From positions 248,001 to 312,000 of the forward strand of contig DATGLV010000008.1 in assembly GCA_035293945.1 (NCBI GenBank): a stretch of DNA of 64,000 bases, in the 5' to 3' direction. Positions within the stretch are counted from its first letter, which is position 1. Each line of letters starts with the position of its first letter. Of this stretch, positions 44,986 to 53,355 are shown piece after piece. A program made the translations under genes and the position numbers. A model generated the notes under the pieces. The model did no database searches. It worked only from the letters and a program-made list of their open reading frames with translations, and was not told the DNA's origin. Source of the DNA: VAZQ01 sp035293945. GTDB taxonomy: Bacteria; Pseudomonadota; Alphaproteobacteria; Rhizobiales; Xanthobacteraceae.

Positions 44986-45199
44986 ACCCGGAAACGACCG
45001 AGAGATCGGATCGCGGAGGGCTTGTCGCCGAACACGAAATGCCCCAAAATCTTAGCTCAAGCCTGCCGTGGTGCTTTGCGCCTCTCGGAGAGGTCCGGGA
45101 TCAGCGTTTACTCATGGCTCGCAAATGAGAGGTCGCCTGCACGACTTTCAGGGTCCGCGATGCGCGACCGGGGGCACCCTGACAGGGAGGACGTTCCGG

Positions 45200-45610
45200 A
45201 TGATATTCCTGCTCCGCAATACCTGCTTGAGCCTGTGCATTGCAGTCGCGGCGCTTGGCGCTCTGTCAATCCGGCCCGTGCCGGTGTGGGCCGGCGGCTC
45301 CTCGTTCGACGACGACACGGACGATGCAGATGAGGGGCCGGCCTTCTTCGGCTTCGTGCGCGATACGAGCGGAAACTCCGTCACCGACGCCAAGGTCACG
45401 GTCGGCATCAAGAACCGCGGGGGCGTGGTCACGCGGACCGATGCGCTCGGCACCTATCGGGTCCCCGGCTTCGGCAAAGATGTCGATATCAAGGATGTTG
45501 AGGTGACCTGCGAGAAAGAAGGTTACAAAGAGGTCAAGACCTCGCGGCGTCCGTCGGCGCCCAATGCTCCGATCGTCGAAACCGAGTGCACTCTGCAGCG
45601 CAACAGCTGA
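45200..45610 (+). CDS. Small secreted carboxypeptidase-regulatory-like protein
   Basis: 136 aa. GGGAGG before the ATG at 45200 fixes the start; upstream ATGs lack one. Signal peptide (LSLCIAVAALGALSIRPVPV, cleaved near WAG), an acidic linker FDDDTDDADEGP, then a single beta-sandwich: FFGFVRDTSGNSVTDAKVTV, GVVTRTDALGTYRVPGFG and EVTCEKEGYKEVKTSRRPSA. This is the CarboxypepD_reg-type fold, seen fused to many secreted proteins. It lies 94 nt before the three-domain protein that carries the same kind of domain, so it may be a partner. Confidence 0.78.
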   Translation: MIFLLRNTCLSLCIAVAALGALSIRPVPVWAGGSSFDDDTDDADEGPAFFGFVRDTSGNSVTDAKVTVGIKNRGGVVTRTDALGTYRVPGFGKDVDIKDVEVTCEKEGYKEVKTSRRPSAPNAPIVETECTLQRNS

Positions 45611-45703
45611 TCCATCCGATCTGCGACGGTGCGCCGGGTTTGCGCGTCCCGGCGATCCTGCACGATGCGCGGAAGCAAGAATAAGAAGCGCGGAGCGGCA
45701 GTC

Positions 45704-47386
45704 ATGCTTGCGCGAATGATCGAGTTCACCTTTGCATCGGGCCTGCTCGCGTCTGCCATGGGCTCGCTTGGCTTAGCGGCCATTCCGAGCACGGCCGCAG
45801 CGCAAACGCCCGTGGAGGCGCTGACCGGGCAGATCATCGCGCCCGACGCAGGCGCAGCCATGGAGGGCGTCCTGGTCAGTGCCCAGAAGAGCGGATCGCC
45901 GATCACGATCACGGTCGTCAGCGACCAGAGCGGCCGCTTCAGCTTTCCCGCAGCGAAGCTCGCGCCCGGACACTATGCGTTGCGCATCCGGGCGACCGGC
46001 TACGAGCTCGATAGCCCGCAAACAGCCGATGTCGCCGACGGGCGCACCAGCACCGTCGACCTGAAGCTGCGCGCGGCCGCCGACCTCGCCGCCCAGCTCA
46101 CCAATACCGAATGGTTCATGAGCTTTCCGGGCACGGCGGATCAAAAACGGGTGCTGATTGAATGCATGAGCTGCCATACGCTCGAGCGGGTCGCCCGTTC
46201 CAAATTCAATGCCGACGAATTCATGCCGGTGCTCAAGCGCATGACCGGCTATGCCAACAATACGATTCAGGCACGCATACAGGGTCGTCCGGGCGAGCCC
46301 CCGGCATTTTCTCAAGACGCCGCCCGCAAGGTCGCCGAGTATCTGGCGACCGTCAACCTGAGCAGGGGCGAGACTTGGGTGTATCCGCTGCAGACGCTGC
46401 CGCGCCCAAGCGGTGCGGCGACGCGCGTCGTCATCACCGAATACGACTTGCCGCGAAAGACCATAGCACCGCATGACGTGCGCACCGACGCAAACGGTTT
46501 CGTCTGGTATTCGAACTTCGTCGAGAACTACTTGGGCCGGCTCGACCCGCGAACCGGCGCGCACAAGGAGTTCGCCTATCCGGAGCTCAAGCCCGGTTTT
46601 CCGACCGGTTCGCTTGCGCTTGAACCTGATTCGGACGGCAATCTGTGGCTCGCCATGATGTTCCAGGCCGGACTGGCCAAGTTCGACGTGAAGACGGAGA
46701 AATTCCAGCTCTTTCCGGTGCAGAAGGAGCTCAACATCGACACCACGCAGCAATCTTTGCTGGCGCCGCGGCACATGAACGTCGACGGCAAGGTGTGGAC
46801 CAATGACGTGAGAAAGCAGGCGGTTCTCCGTCTCGACATTGTTACCGGAAAATACGAGTTCATCGATCCGTTCAAGTATACTCCGAAGGCGCGCCAGCAT
46901 TCGCCCTATGGCATGGTCTCTGATGTGGCCAACGACCTGTATTTCATGGACTTTGCGGACGAGAATGTCGGCCGCGTCGATGCCAAGACGCTCCAGGCCA
47001 CGATCTATCCGACGCCGACGCCGCGCTCGCGCCCGCGTCGCACCATGATGGACGACGAGGGCCGCATCTGGTTTGCCGAGTTCGCCGCCGACAAGCTCGG
47101 CATGTTCGATCCGAAACAGGAAAAGTTCACCGAATGGGACGTTCCCACCCCTCATACCTATCCGTATGACGTGTTCCGCGACCATAACGGCGAGCTGTGG
47201 AGCGGTGGCATGGCGAGCGACCGGATTCTGCGCTTCGACCCGAAGAGCGGAAGATCCATCGAATATCTCTTGCCGCGCCCCACCAATGTCCGCCGTGTGT
47301 TCGTCGACGACTCGACCAACCCGGTCACCTTCTGGGTCGGCAACAATCATGGGGCCGAGATCATCAAGCTCGAGCCGCTCGACTGA
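45704..47386 (+). CDS. Secreted regulatory-sandwich / cytochrome c / Vgb-like propeller protein
   Basis: 560 aa. Signal peptide (residues 1-34, ending STAAAQ), carboxypeptidase-regulatory-like beta-sandwich about 38-122, a c-type heme site CMSCH at 154-158 with possible Met ligands at 174 or 180, and from about 240 a six- or seven-bladed beta-propeller of the virginiamycin B lyase (Vgb) type (TEYDLPRKTIAPHDVRTDAN, GFVWYSNFVENYLGRLDPRT, GRIWFAEFAADKLGMFDPKQ). GGAG lies eight nt before the ATG. Antibiotic lyase activity is not implied: the fold is widespread. A paralogue lies at 55910-57610. The heme suggests a redox role in the periplasm. Confidence 0.8.
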   Translation: MLARMIEFTFASGLLASAMGSLGLAAIPSTAAAQTPVEALTGQIIAPDAGAAMEGVLVSAQKSGSPITITVVSDQSGRFSFPAAKLAPGHYALRIRATGYELDSPQTADVADGRTSTVDLKLRAAADLAAQLTNTEWFMSFPGTADQKRVLIECMSCHTLERVARSKFNADEFMPVLKRMTGYANNTIQARIQGRPGEPPAFSQDAARKVAEYLATVNLSRGETWVYPLQTLPRPSGAATRVVITEYDLPRKTIAPHDVRTDANGFVWYSNFVENYLGRLDPRTGAHKEFAYPELKPGFPTGSLALEPDSDGNLWLAMMFQAGLAKFDVKTEKFQLFPVQKELNIDTTQQSLLAPRHMNVDGKVWTNDVRKQAVLRLDIVTGKYEFIDPFKYTPKARQHSPYGMVSDVANDLYFMDFADENVGRVDAKTLQATIYPTPTPRSRPRRTMMDDEGRIWFAEFAADKLGMFDPKQEKFTEWDVPTPHTYPYDVFRDHNGELWSGGMASDRILRFDPKSGRSIEYLLPRPTNVRRVFVDDSTNPVTFWVGNNHGAEIIKLEPLD

Positions 47387-47407
47387 TCTTCGCTCAACCG
47401 ACCTTTC

Positions 47408-48175
47408 ATGCGCATTCTCGTCATCGACCAGGCGCCGCGAACGGAAGGGTCGCAGCCCTACGATGTGGCGGCCATTGAGCGGCTGCTCAATGGCTATGCG
47501 TCGCCCGGGACCAAAGTGGAGATCGGCTTCCCGGACGACTTTGCGGGCTCCAACGTGTTCCTGGCGATCGGGGCGCAAAATGCGCTCAACGGCCTGCATC
47601 ATATGATGGAGACGCCGGCCATCGTGCGGAAGATCTTCTGGGCCGCCGAAAACGGCTACGACGCGGTCATCTCCTCGAACACGTTTGAGCCGGGCGTCGA
47701 TGGCGGGCGCCTTGCGGTCGATATTCCGGTGATCGGGCTCATGCGCACCGCGCTGCATGCGGCGGCGACGCTCGCCGATCGCATCGGCATCACCGTGCCG
47801 CTGGCGCCGCATGTTCCCTATACGTGGCGACTGTTGCGAACCCACGGTCTTGATCACTTCGTCAGCGACATCCGGGCGATCGGCGTCTACGGCGCCGATG
47901 TTGCGCAACGCCGTGAGGAAATTCTCGCCATCACGGCCGAGACCATCCGCGGATTGGTGGCGCAGACCAGAGCCGAGATCATCGTGCCGCTCGGCGGCGC
48001 GCTGATTCCCTACGTAGTCGATCCGAAGGACTTGGCGGCGGCGACGGGCGTGCAGGTGCTCAATACCAAGGCGATCGGTATCCGCTTTGCGGAAATGTGC
48101 GTCGCCCGTCGCATGACGCAGAGCGCCCTCACCTACCCGAAGGCAAAGCTGAGCTACGACGATTTCCTCAAATGA
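47408..48175 (+). CDS. Asp/Glu/hydantoin racemase-fold protein without catalytic cysteines
   Basis: 255 aa cytoplasmic protein. The frame follows the family: RILVIDQAPRTE at the start, NGYDAVISSNTFEPGVDGGR, DIPVIGLMRTALHAAATLAD and AEIIVPLGGALIPYVVDP. Where racemases carry Cys, this protein has N91 (SSNTFEPG) and G197 (PLGGALIP). Racemisation by the usual two-thiol mechanism is therefore impossible; a decarboxylase, isomerase or binding role is possible. It starts 21 nt after the secreted heme/propeller gene, so it is likely cotranscribed. Confidence 0.78.
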   Translation: MRILVIDQAPRTEGSQPYDVAAIERLLNGYASPGTKVEIGFPDDFAGSNVFLAIGAQNALNGLHHMMETPAIVRKIFWAAENGYDAVISSNTFEPGVDGGRLAVDIPVIGLMRTALHAAATLADRIGITVPLAPHVPYTWRLLRTHGLDHFVSDIRAIGVYGADVAQRREEILAITAETIRGLVAQTRAEIIVPLGGALIPYVVDPKDLAAATGVQVLNTKAIGIRFAEMCVARRMTQSALTYPKAKLSYDDFLK

Positions 48176-48254
48176 GCCAGTCGCCCTCTGCCGTTTTGCC
48201 GGGAGGGTCGGGGTGGGAGTATTCTTTGAAATGATGCAACGATCGGAGGAAACT

Positions 48255-49229
48255 ATGTTGGTTGATCTGAAAAGAGCTGTGCTTGCCGCATCTGCGGCGC
48301 TGGCAATCGGATTGAGCGCGCTCAGCGGAGCCGCCGCACAGGAGCAGCGGCAGGCAATGCCGCAGCTCTCTTTCCACGTGGTGGAGAATTTCATCAAGCT
48401 GCCCGAGACCATAAACATGGGGGAGGTGGTCGGCACCGCGCTCGACTCGAAGGGCCACATCTTCGTGCTCAACCGCGGACATGAGCCGATCCTGGAATTC
48501 AATCCGGACGGCAGCTTCATGCGCTGGATCGGCAACGGAATTCCGACCGAGGGCCCGCACATCGTCCGCGTCGATCCGCAGGATAATCTCTGGTACGTCG
48601 ACGCCGGCACCAACCTGGTCATCAAGTTCGATCAGGGGATGCACGTTCAGATGGTGCTGGGCCGCCGCCCCGAGGCTTGGACGTTCCTGACCCACGTGAT
48701 CGAGCGCGCCGCAACGCCCCCGCAGAACTTCTATCAGCCGACCGACGTGACCTGGGGGCCGGATGGCAGCATTTTCGTCTCCGACGGTTACGGAAACTCG
48801 CGTGTCGCCAAGTTCAACAAGGAAGGCAACCTCGTCAAGCAATGGGGCGAGCGCGGCACCGCTCAGGGCGAGTTCAACACCCCGCACAGCATCGTCATCG
48901 ACCAGAAGAACACGCTGTACGTGGCCGATCGCGCCAACGGGCGCATCCAGACCTTCGACACCGACGGCAACTTCAAGCAGGAATGGCGGATGCCGACCGC
49001 GCCATGGTCGATCTGCATCACGCCGGGACCGCGCCAGATCATGTATGTGGGCAGCGTCGGGCGCATCTACAAAATGGATACCGACGGCAAGATCCTCGGC
49101 GTCATGGGCAAGTTCGGCCGCGTGCCCGGCACCTTCGACTGGGTGCACGGCATCGCCTGCCCGGACGAGCACACCGTTTATGCGACCGAAGAGCTGAGCT
49201 GGCGTCTCGACAAGATCAATGTGGAGTAG
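48255..49229 (+). CDS. Secreted NHL-repeat beta-propeller protein
   Basis: 324 aa. Signal peptide (LAASAALAIGLSALSGAAAQ). NHL repeats: GHIFVLNRGHEPILEFNPDG, WYVDAGTNLVIKFDQG, GSIFVSDGYGNSRVAKFNKE, HSIVIDQKNTLYVADRANGR followed by IQTFDTDGNF, and MYVGSVGRIYKMDTDGKIL. The pattern resembles peptidyl-alpha-hydroxyglycine lyase-type propellers, but enzymatic activity is not established by sequence. GGAGGA before the ATG at 48255 decides the start. Probably a partner of the propeller protein two genes upstream. Confidence 0.82.
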   Translation: MLVDLKRAVLAASAALAIGLSALSGAAAQEQRQAMPQLSFHVVENFIKLPETINMGEVVGTALDSKGHIFVLNRGHEPILEFNPDGSFMRWIGNGIPTEGPHIVRVDPQDNLWYVDAGTNLVIKFDQGMHVQMVLGRRPEAWTFLTHVIERAATPPQNFYQPTDVTWGPDGSIFVSDGYGNSRVAKFNKEGNLVKQWGERGTAQGEFNTPHSIVIDQKNTLYVADRANGRIQTFDTDGNFKQEWRMPTAPWSICITPGPRQIMYVGSVGRIYKMDTDGKILGVMGKFGRVPGTFDWVHGIACPDEHTVYATEELSWRLDKINVE

Positions 49230-49357
49230 GTAACGCAACGGGTAGCTTGCTACCTCATGCGCGGCGCACTAGCGGCGCGCATGTCACCTCGCGCCCGCGC
49301 CGGATCAAAAACGCGGCGTGGCGGACGCGAAGGCGGCACATGGGCCACGGTGAGCTC

Positions 49358-49456
49358 CTATTCCGCCTTGATGCCGGCCACGCGGATCACACGCGCATAG
49401 GCATCGAATTGTCCGCGCAGATGAGCCGCAAAATCATCCCTGCTAGCCCGCGGCAT
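49358..49456 (-). pseudogene. C-terminal remnant of a third Bug/TctC receptor
   Basis: On the minus strand a 33-codon frame runs from an ATG at 49456 to TAG at 49358-49360. It encodes SRDDFAAHLRGQFDAYARVI then RVAGIKAE, a typical C-terminus of Bug receptors (FAAxLR...RVIxxAGIKAE). It starts immediately after the stop of the intact Bug gene at 49457. The rest of the gene is missing, so it is a leftover of a deleted tandem copy or of recombination between two copies. Confidence 0.75.
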
Positions 49457-50425
49457 TCACTCGGCGCTGATATGCGCGTCGGTGATGATCTTCCGGTAGC
49501 TGGCATCCGCCGCGCGGATTTGCGCGGCGAAGTCCGCCCCGCAGGTGCCTGCCGGGTAGAGCTGGAGCGTCTGCAGCTTGGTCTTCACCTCGGGCGCCGC
49601 GAGCGCCGCAGAGAAAAGACTGCTGAGCTGACCGACTGTTGCAGCAGGGGTCTTCGCCGGCACCGCAATGCCGAACCACGCAACGGCGAGCTCGAGGGCG
49701 GGATAGCCAGCCTCGGCGACGGTCTGCACGTCCGGCAACGGCTCGAGCCGTTTCGCGGTCGTCACCGCCAAGGCGCGCAGCGTGCCGGCTTGCAGGTGCT
49801 CAACGGCTTCCGAATAGTTCTGCAACACCGCCGTCACGTGTCCCCCAAGCAGCGCCGTGATCGCGGGCGCGCCGCCCGAATAGGGTATATAGGTGAAGTC
49901 AGCCTGGGCGAGCCGTTTGAGCTGCTCAACACCGATGTGCTGGGTGGTCGCGGGGCCGAGTGACGCCAACGTGAGCTCGCCCGGCTTGGCATGCGCGGCT
50001 GCAATGAGCTCGCTGAGCGTGTGATAGGGCGATGCGCTGTTGACCACGATCACCTGCGGCGAGGTCACAAGATTGCACACCGGCGCGAAGTCAGCCTGTG
50101 GGTCATAGTTCACCTTGCGCAGGCTCGGATTGATGACGAAGGAATTGGAGATCATCCCAACCGTGCTTCCGTCCGCCACCGCGTGGGCCACGACCTCGTA
50201 GCCGATTGACGCACCGGCTCCTGGCCGGTTCTCAACCACCATAGCGGGCCCGCCCGCCTTGCCGATCTGATCGGCGAAAATTCGCGCCAAGGTGTCGGCG
50301 CTGCCGCCGGCCGGAAATGGGACCACGATCCTGATCGTCCGCGTCGTTTGCGCACCCGCATCAGGCGTGGCCCACGCCCACACCAATGCGGCAACCGCCA
50401 TGGTTAACGTTTGGATGAGCTTCAT
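49457..50425 (-). CDS. Bug/TctC-family solute receptor, second
   Basis: 322 aa. Signal peptide (LTMAVAALVWAWATPDAGAQ), then RTIRIVVPFPAGGSADTLAR, GGPAMVVENRPGAGASIGYE, FTYIPYSGGAPAITALLGGH, AGTLRALAVTTAKRLEPLPD and the C-terminal YRKIITDAHISAE. CAGGGGA lies about eight nt before the ATG at 50425. TctA/TctB partners are absent. A remnant of another Bug C-terminus follows directly downstream. It is divergent from the metallophosphatase gene and convergent with the NHL gene. Confidence 0.9.
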   Translation of the reverse strand: MKLIQTLTMAVAALVWAWATPDAGAQTTRTIRIVVPFPAGGSADTLARIFADQIGKAGGPAMVVENRPGAGASIGYEVVAHAVADGSTVGMISNSFVINPSLRKVNYDPQADFAPVCNLVTSPQVIVVNSASPYHTLSELIAAAHAKPGELTLASLGPATTQHIGVEQLKRLAQADFTYIPYSGGAPAITALLGGHVTAVLQNYSEAVEHLQAGTLRALAVTTAKRLEPLPDVQTVAEAGYPALELAVAWFGIAVPAKTPAATVGQLSSLFSAALAAPEVKTKLQTLQLYPAGTCGADFAAQIRAADASYRKIITDAHISAE

Positions 50426-50606
50426 TGCTGACGTCCCCTGATCTCGGCGCCCGAAAACCCGATCCGACCACAATCCTCCCAAGCTCACAACCGGTGTAAG
50501 CCCGGACGACGTCGCGACATGCCGATGTCATCCACGGGTGCCACCGTATGATACTTTGTATACTACCGCTCGGCCGGCTTCCCGCCTTCGACTGGAGAAT
50601 GCTGCA

Positions 50607-51902
50607 ATGATTGCCCGCGTCCTGATTGTCCGCTCCCTGCATCTTGCCGCCTTCGCCGCCGTCCTTGCTTTCGCGCCGATGCACAGGGCCGACGCCCGCA
50701 TCTTATCGCAATGGGTCCAAGTCGGTCCCGATGGCAGCTCGAGTGTGCGGGCAATCACGGACGATGCATGCCCTTCAGTTACTTTCGATGGCAAGGCTGT
50801 CCCCATGAGCACTCGCGCCGAGCCCATGCGCAGCTTTGGGAACGTGAAGCCCGCACAGTTCCCGGTACGCAGCTGCGAGGCGGCCGTGCCCGCCGACGCA
50901 ATCGCCGCCGTCCTCGACGGCAAGCCCCTGCCGCTGCCGCGCGGTAACCCGCAGCGCATCGTGGTTTTTGGCGACAGCGGTTGTCGTTTGAAGACCGGCG
51001 ATCCGACCCAGGATTGCAACGACATCAATACTTGGCCCTTCCCGAAGATCGCGACGTTGGCAGCAGCGGCGCGGCCGGACCTGGTGATTCACGTGGGCGA
51101 CTACCATTACCGGGAGGACGCCTGCCCGGCCGACCATGCGGGTTGCGCCGGCAGCCCCTTCGGCTACGGCTGGGATGCATGGAATGCCGATTTCTTTACC
51201 CCCGCAGCACCGCTACTTGCTGCCGCTCCGTGGGTGATGGTGCGTGGCAATCACGAGGATTGCAATCGCGCCGGGGAAGGCTGGTTCCGCTTTCTCGACC
51301 GCCTGCCGATGGAGCCTACCTGCCGCGATTTCACTGGAGATTTCGTGGCCCGCATGGGCGACTTCGGGATCGTGGTGGTGGATGCCGCCAAGGCCGAGGA
51401 TCCCAAGGGCGATCCGACCGATATGGCGGCAACGCTCCGCCGCCAGTTGATCGAGGTGATGGCCAAGGTGCCCGCGGAAGCCTGGCTCACCACCCATCGC
51501 CCGCTCGATGCCATGCTCGGCACCGAGAAAGGTACCCCGCGCAACTTCGTGGGCAACAGGGTGATCGAGCTCGCATTAGGCAAGGACATGCCGGCCGGCG
51601 TGCGGATGTACGTCTCGGGCCACATCCATTTCTTCCAGGCGGTCGATTTCGGCGGCGCGCGCCCTCCACAGCTCGTGGTCGGCACCGGCGGCGACAATCT
51701 CGAGAATCTTCCGCCCTTGAGCGTGATCGGAGCCGACATAAACGGTGTGAAGGTGGCCGACTCGGTCACCTACTCGGGCTTCGGCTACATGGTCTGGGAC
51801 CGTGCCGGGAGCGGCGCCTGGTCCGGCACTTTGTTCGATGTGAACGGGCGGCCGATCAACCGCTGCCGTCTCGCGAACCGCACATTGAGCTGTCGCAACT
51901 GA
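50607..51902 (+). CDS. Secreted metallophosphoesterase
   Basis: 431 aa. Signal peptide (HLAAFAAVLAFAPMHRADA). The five metallophosphatase motifs are seen as VVFGDSGCR, IHVGDYHYRED, VRGNHEDCN, WLTTHRPLD and VSGHIHFFQ, giving a two-metal site. Several cysteines (C..DC, CPADHAGC, CRDF, CRLANRTLSCRN) suggest disulfides in the periplasm. GGAGA lies about ten nt before the ATG at 50607. The likely activity is phosphomonoesterase or nucleotidase, but the substrate is not clear. Confidence 0.87.
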   Translation: MIARVLIVRSLHLAAFAAVLAFAPMHRADARILSQWVQVGPDGSSSVRAITDDACPSVTFDGKAVPMSTRAEPMRSFGNVKPAQFPVRSCEAAVPADAIAAVLDGKPLPLPRGNPQRIVVFGDSGCRLKTGDPTQDCNDINTWPFPKIATLAAAARPDLVIHVGDYHYREDACPADHAGCAGSPFGYGWDAWNADFFTPAAPLLAAAPWVMVRGNHEDCNRAGEGWFRFLDRLPMEPTCRDFTGDFVARMGDFGIVVVDAAKAEDPKGDPTDMAATLRRQLIEVMAKVPAEAWLTTHRPLDAMLGTEKGTPRNFVGNRVIELALGKDMPAGVRMYVSGHIHFFQAVDFGGARPPQLVVGTGGDNLENLPPLSVIGADINGVKVADSVTYSGFGYMVWDRAGSGAWSGTLFDVNGRPINRCRLANRTLSCRN

Positions 51903-52035
51903 TCCTGCCCGCGCGATCCTGAGCACGCGGCAAGCATGCGACATTTCGCTGCCTCGGTGCTTTGCGGCTGTCGCGCGGCCAAGCCAGTGCTTATGTTTGG
52001 TTGTAGGAGTGATTTGAACCTCAATGGAGGTCGTC

Positions 52036-52431
52036 ATGAGCAACACCAATCTGACGGCCAACGAACCGAGAAACAGCAGTCCGACGAGCATCAACCGGAG
52101 AAATGCCAGGCTTTGCGACCTCGTGAATCTGGTGCTCGGGCTGGTGCTGATTTCCACTCCTTGGCTGTTCGGAATCGCACCCGGAACTCAGGCAACCGCG
52201 CTGATCGGCGGCGGCGCCGCGATCATCATCCTTTCGCTGGCCGCACTCACGAGGTTCGCGGTGTGGGAGGAATGGCTGAACCTGCTGGTGAGTCTTTGGC
52301 TGATCATCTCACCGGTCTTGCTGCATTTCGAACGGATCGAGGCCGCAAGGCTGCAGATCACCGTCGGTATCATCGTTGCAGCATTCGCCTTCAGCGAGAT
52401 GCGCTTCCGTTCGCAGGCTAAGCTGAGCTAA
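52036..52431 (+). CDS. SPW-repeat-type membrane protein
   Basis: 131 aa. GGAGG five nt before the ATG at 52036 sets the start rather than an ATG four codons earlier. Four hydrophobic helices: LVNLVLGLVLISTPWLFGIA, ALIGGGAAIIILSLAALT, WLNLLVSLWLIISPVLLHF and ITVGIIVAAFAFSEM. The two related halves (LVLGLVLISTPWLFG and LLVSLWLIISPVLLH) are the SPW repeat, slightly altered. Function unknown; inner membrane. Confidence 0.82.
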   Translation: MSNTNLTANEPRNSSPTSINRRNARLCDLVNLVLGLVLISTPWLFGIAPGTQATALIGGGAAIIILSLAALTRFAVWEEWLNLLVSLWLIISPVLLHFERIEAARLQITVGIIVAAFAFSEMRFRSQAKLS

Positions 52432-52462
52432 AGCGGATCTCGGTCGAACTGATCCACTCCGA

Positions 52463-52572
52463 CATCATCGCCGCGCTTGACCCGGCAATCCGTCGTCTTG
52501 CGAAAAAGATGGACCCGCGGGTCATAAGGGCGTTTACGCCCGTCTTCGACGAGCTATGCCCGCGGGTGACGA
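52463..52572. repeat. CATCGCC...GACCCGG repeat with a nested hairpin
   Basis: CATCATCGCCGCGCTTGACC and GGACCCGCGGGTC ... GCCCGCGGGTGACGA match the element at 55805-55893, but about 33 bases are inserted between the last two arms, containing GGGCGTTTACGCCC. The same region (52432-52661) has no gene I can support. Confidence 0.7.
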
Positions 52573-52661
52573 CCGAGGTGAATCCTTTCGATCGAGACAT
52601 GCTTTAGGTGAGCGAGAATCGGCGAATCCGCCGATGATTACAAAACGGTCGGATACAAAAG

Positions 52662-53147
52662 TCAGCTTATGCTCGGCGTCGGCCGACGCGGGACGAGCAG
52701 CCGCGCATCGAGAACCTGCACGATCTCGCCGCGCTGATTCTTGGTCTCGCTGCGGATGCGGACGGTCCCGCGGTCCGGGCGTGAGCGCGAGGGCGTTATT
52801 TCCTTGACCTCCGTCTCAACACGCAAAACATCGCCCGGGCGCGTCGGCTGCGGCCAGCTCATTTCGCCGCCAAGCCCGATCATGCCGCCGGCGATCGGCA
52901 GGCCGGTCTCGACCTGCAGCCGCATCGTTACGGCCGCGGTGTGCCAGCCGCTCGCCACCAGGCCGCCAAAAATACTCCTCCTGGCCGCCTCCTCATCGAG
53001 ATGAAACGGCTGCGGATCGAACTGTCGTGCGAAGGCCTTGATCTCTTCGCCCTCCATGCGGCGGCTGCCGCTGGTGAAGCTCTGGCCGACATGGAAATCC
53101 TCAAGATAGAGGCGGCTTGCCTCGCCGCCCTGCCCTCCTGTCGCCAT
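52662..53147 (-). CDS. MaoC-family (hot-dog fold) dehydratase
   Basis: 161 aa. RLYLEDFHVGQSFTSGSRRM followed by IKAFARQFDPQPFHLDEEAA and FGGLVASGWHTAAVTMRL is the MaoC/(R)-enoyl-CoA hydratase pattern: the Asp of FDPQPFH and the His two residues after the Pro-Phe are the usual catalytic pair. The C-terminal RSETKNQRGEIVQVLDARLL is typical. GGGAGA precedes the ATG at 53147. It probably hydrates an enoyl-CoA; a PHA-type (R)-hydratase role is possible. Confidence 0.88.
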   Translation of the reverse strand: MATGGQGGEASRLYLEDFHVGQSFTSGSRRMEGEEIKAFARQFDPQPFHLDEEAARRSIFGGLVASGWHTAAVTMRLQVETGLPIAGGMIGLGGEMSWPQPTRPGDVLRVETEVKEITPSRSRPDRGTVRIRSETKNQRGEIVQVLDARLLVPRRPTPSIS

Positions 53148-53355
53148 CGCATTCTCCCGTCTTTGCAGCATCGACACAACGCGCCGACCAGCAGCTTACA
53201 TCACGAAGATAGGACTCCTCGGTCGCGCCCTTGCGCATGATTAAGACCCTGCCAGTGCCGCGCTTCCGAATTCCGTGATACATCGCTGCACTCTTCAGCT
53301 GTTTTGCGTTGCATCGCACGCCGCCGGTGAACGCCCGCACACAGGAGGGTCGTCA

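Noticed and set aside
45704..47386. Streptogramin (virginiamycin B) resistance gene
   Set aside because: The propeller fold alone does not show lyase activity, and the protein is secreted, heme-bearing and fused to a regulatory sandwich. Calling it a resistance gene would be over-annotation.
45773..48625. A 950-codon open frame on the minus strand
   Set aside because: It lies opposite three well-recognised plus-strand genes (heme/propeller, racemase-like, part of NHL), is highly biased in composition and resembles no family. GC-rich codon bias on the coding strand produces such antisense frames.
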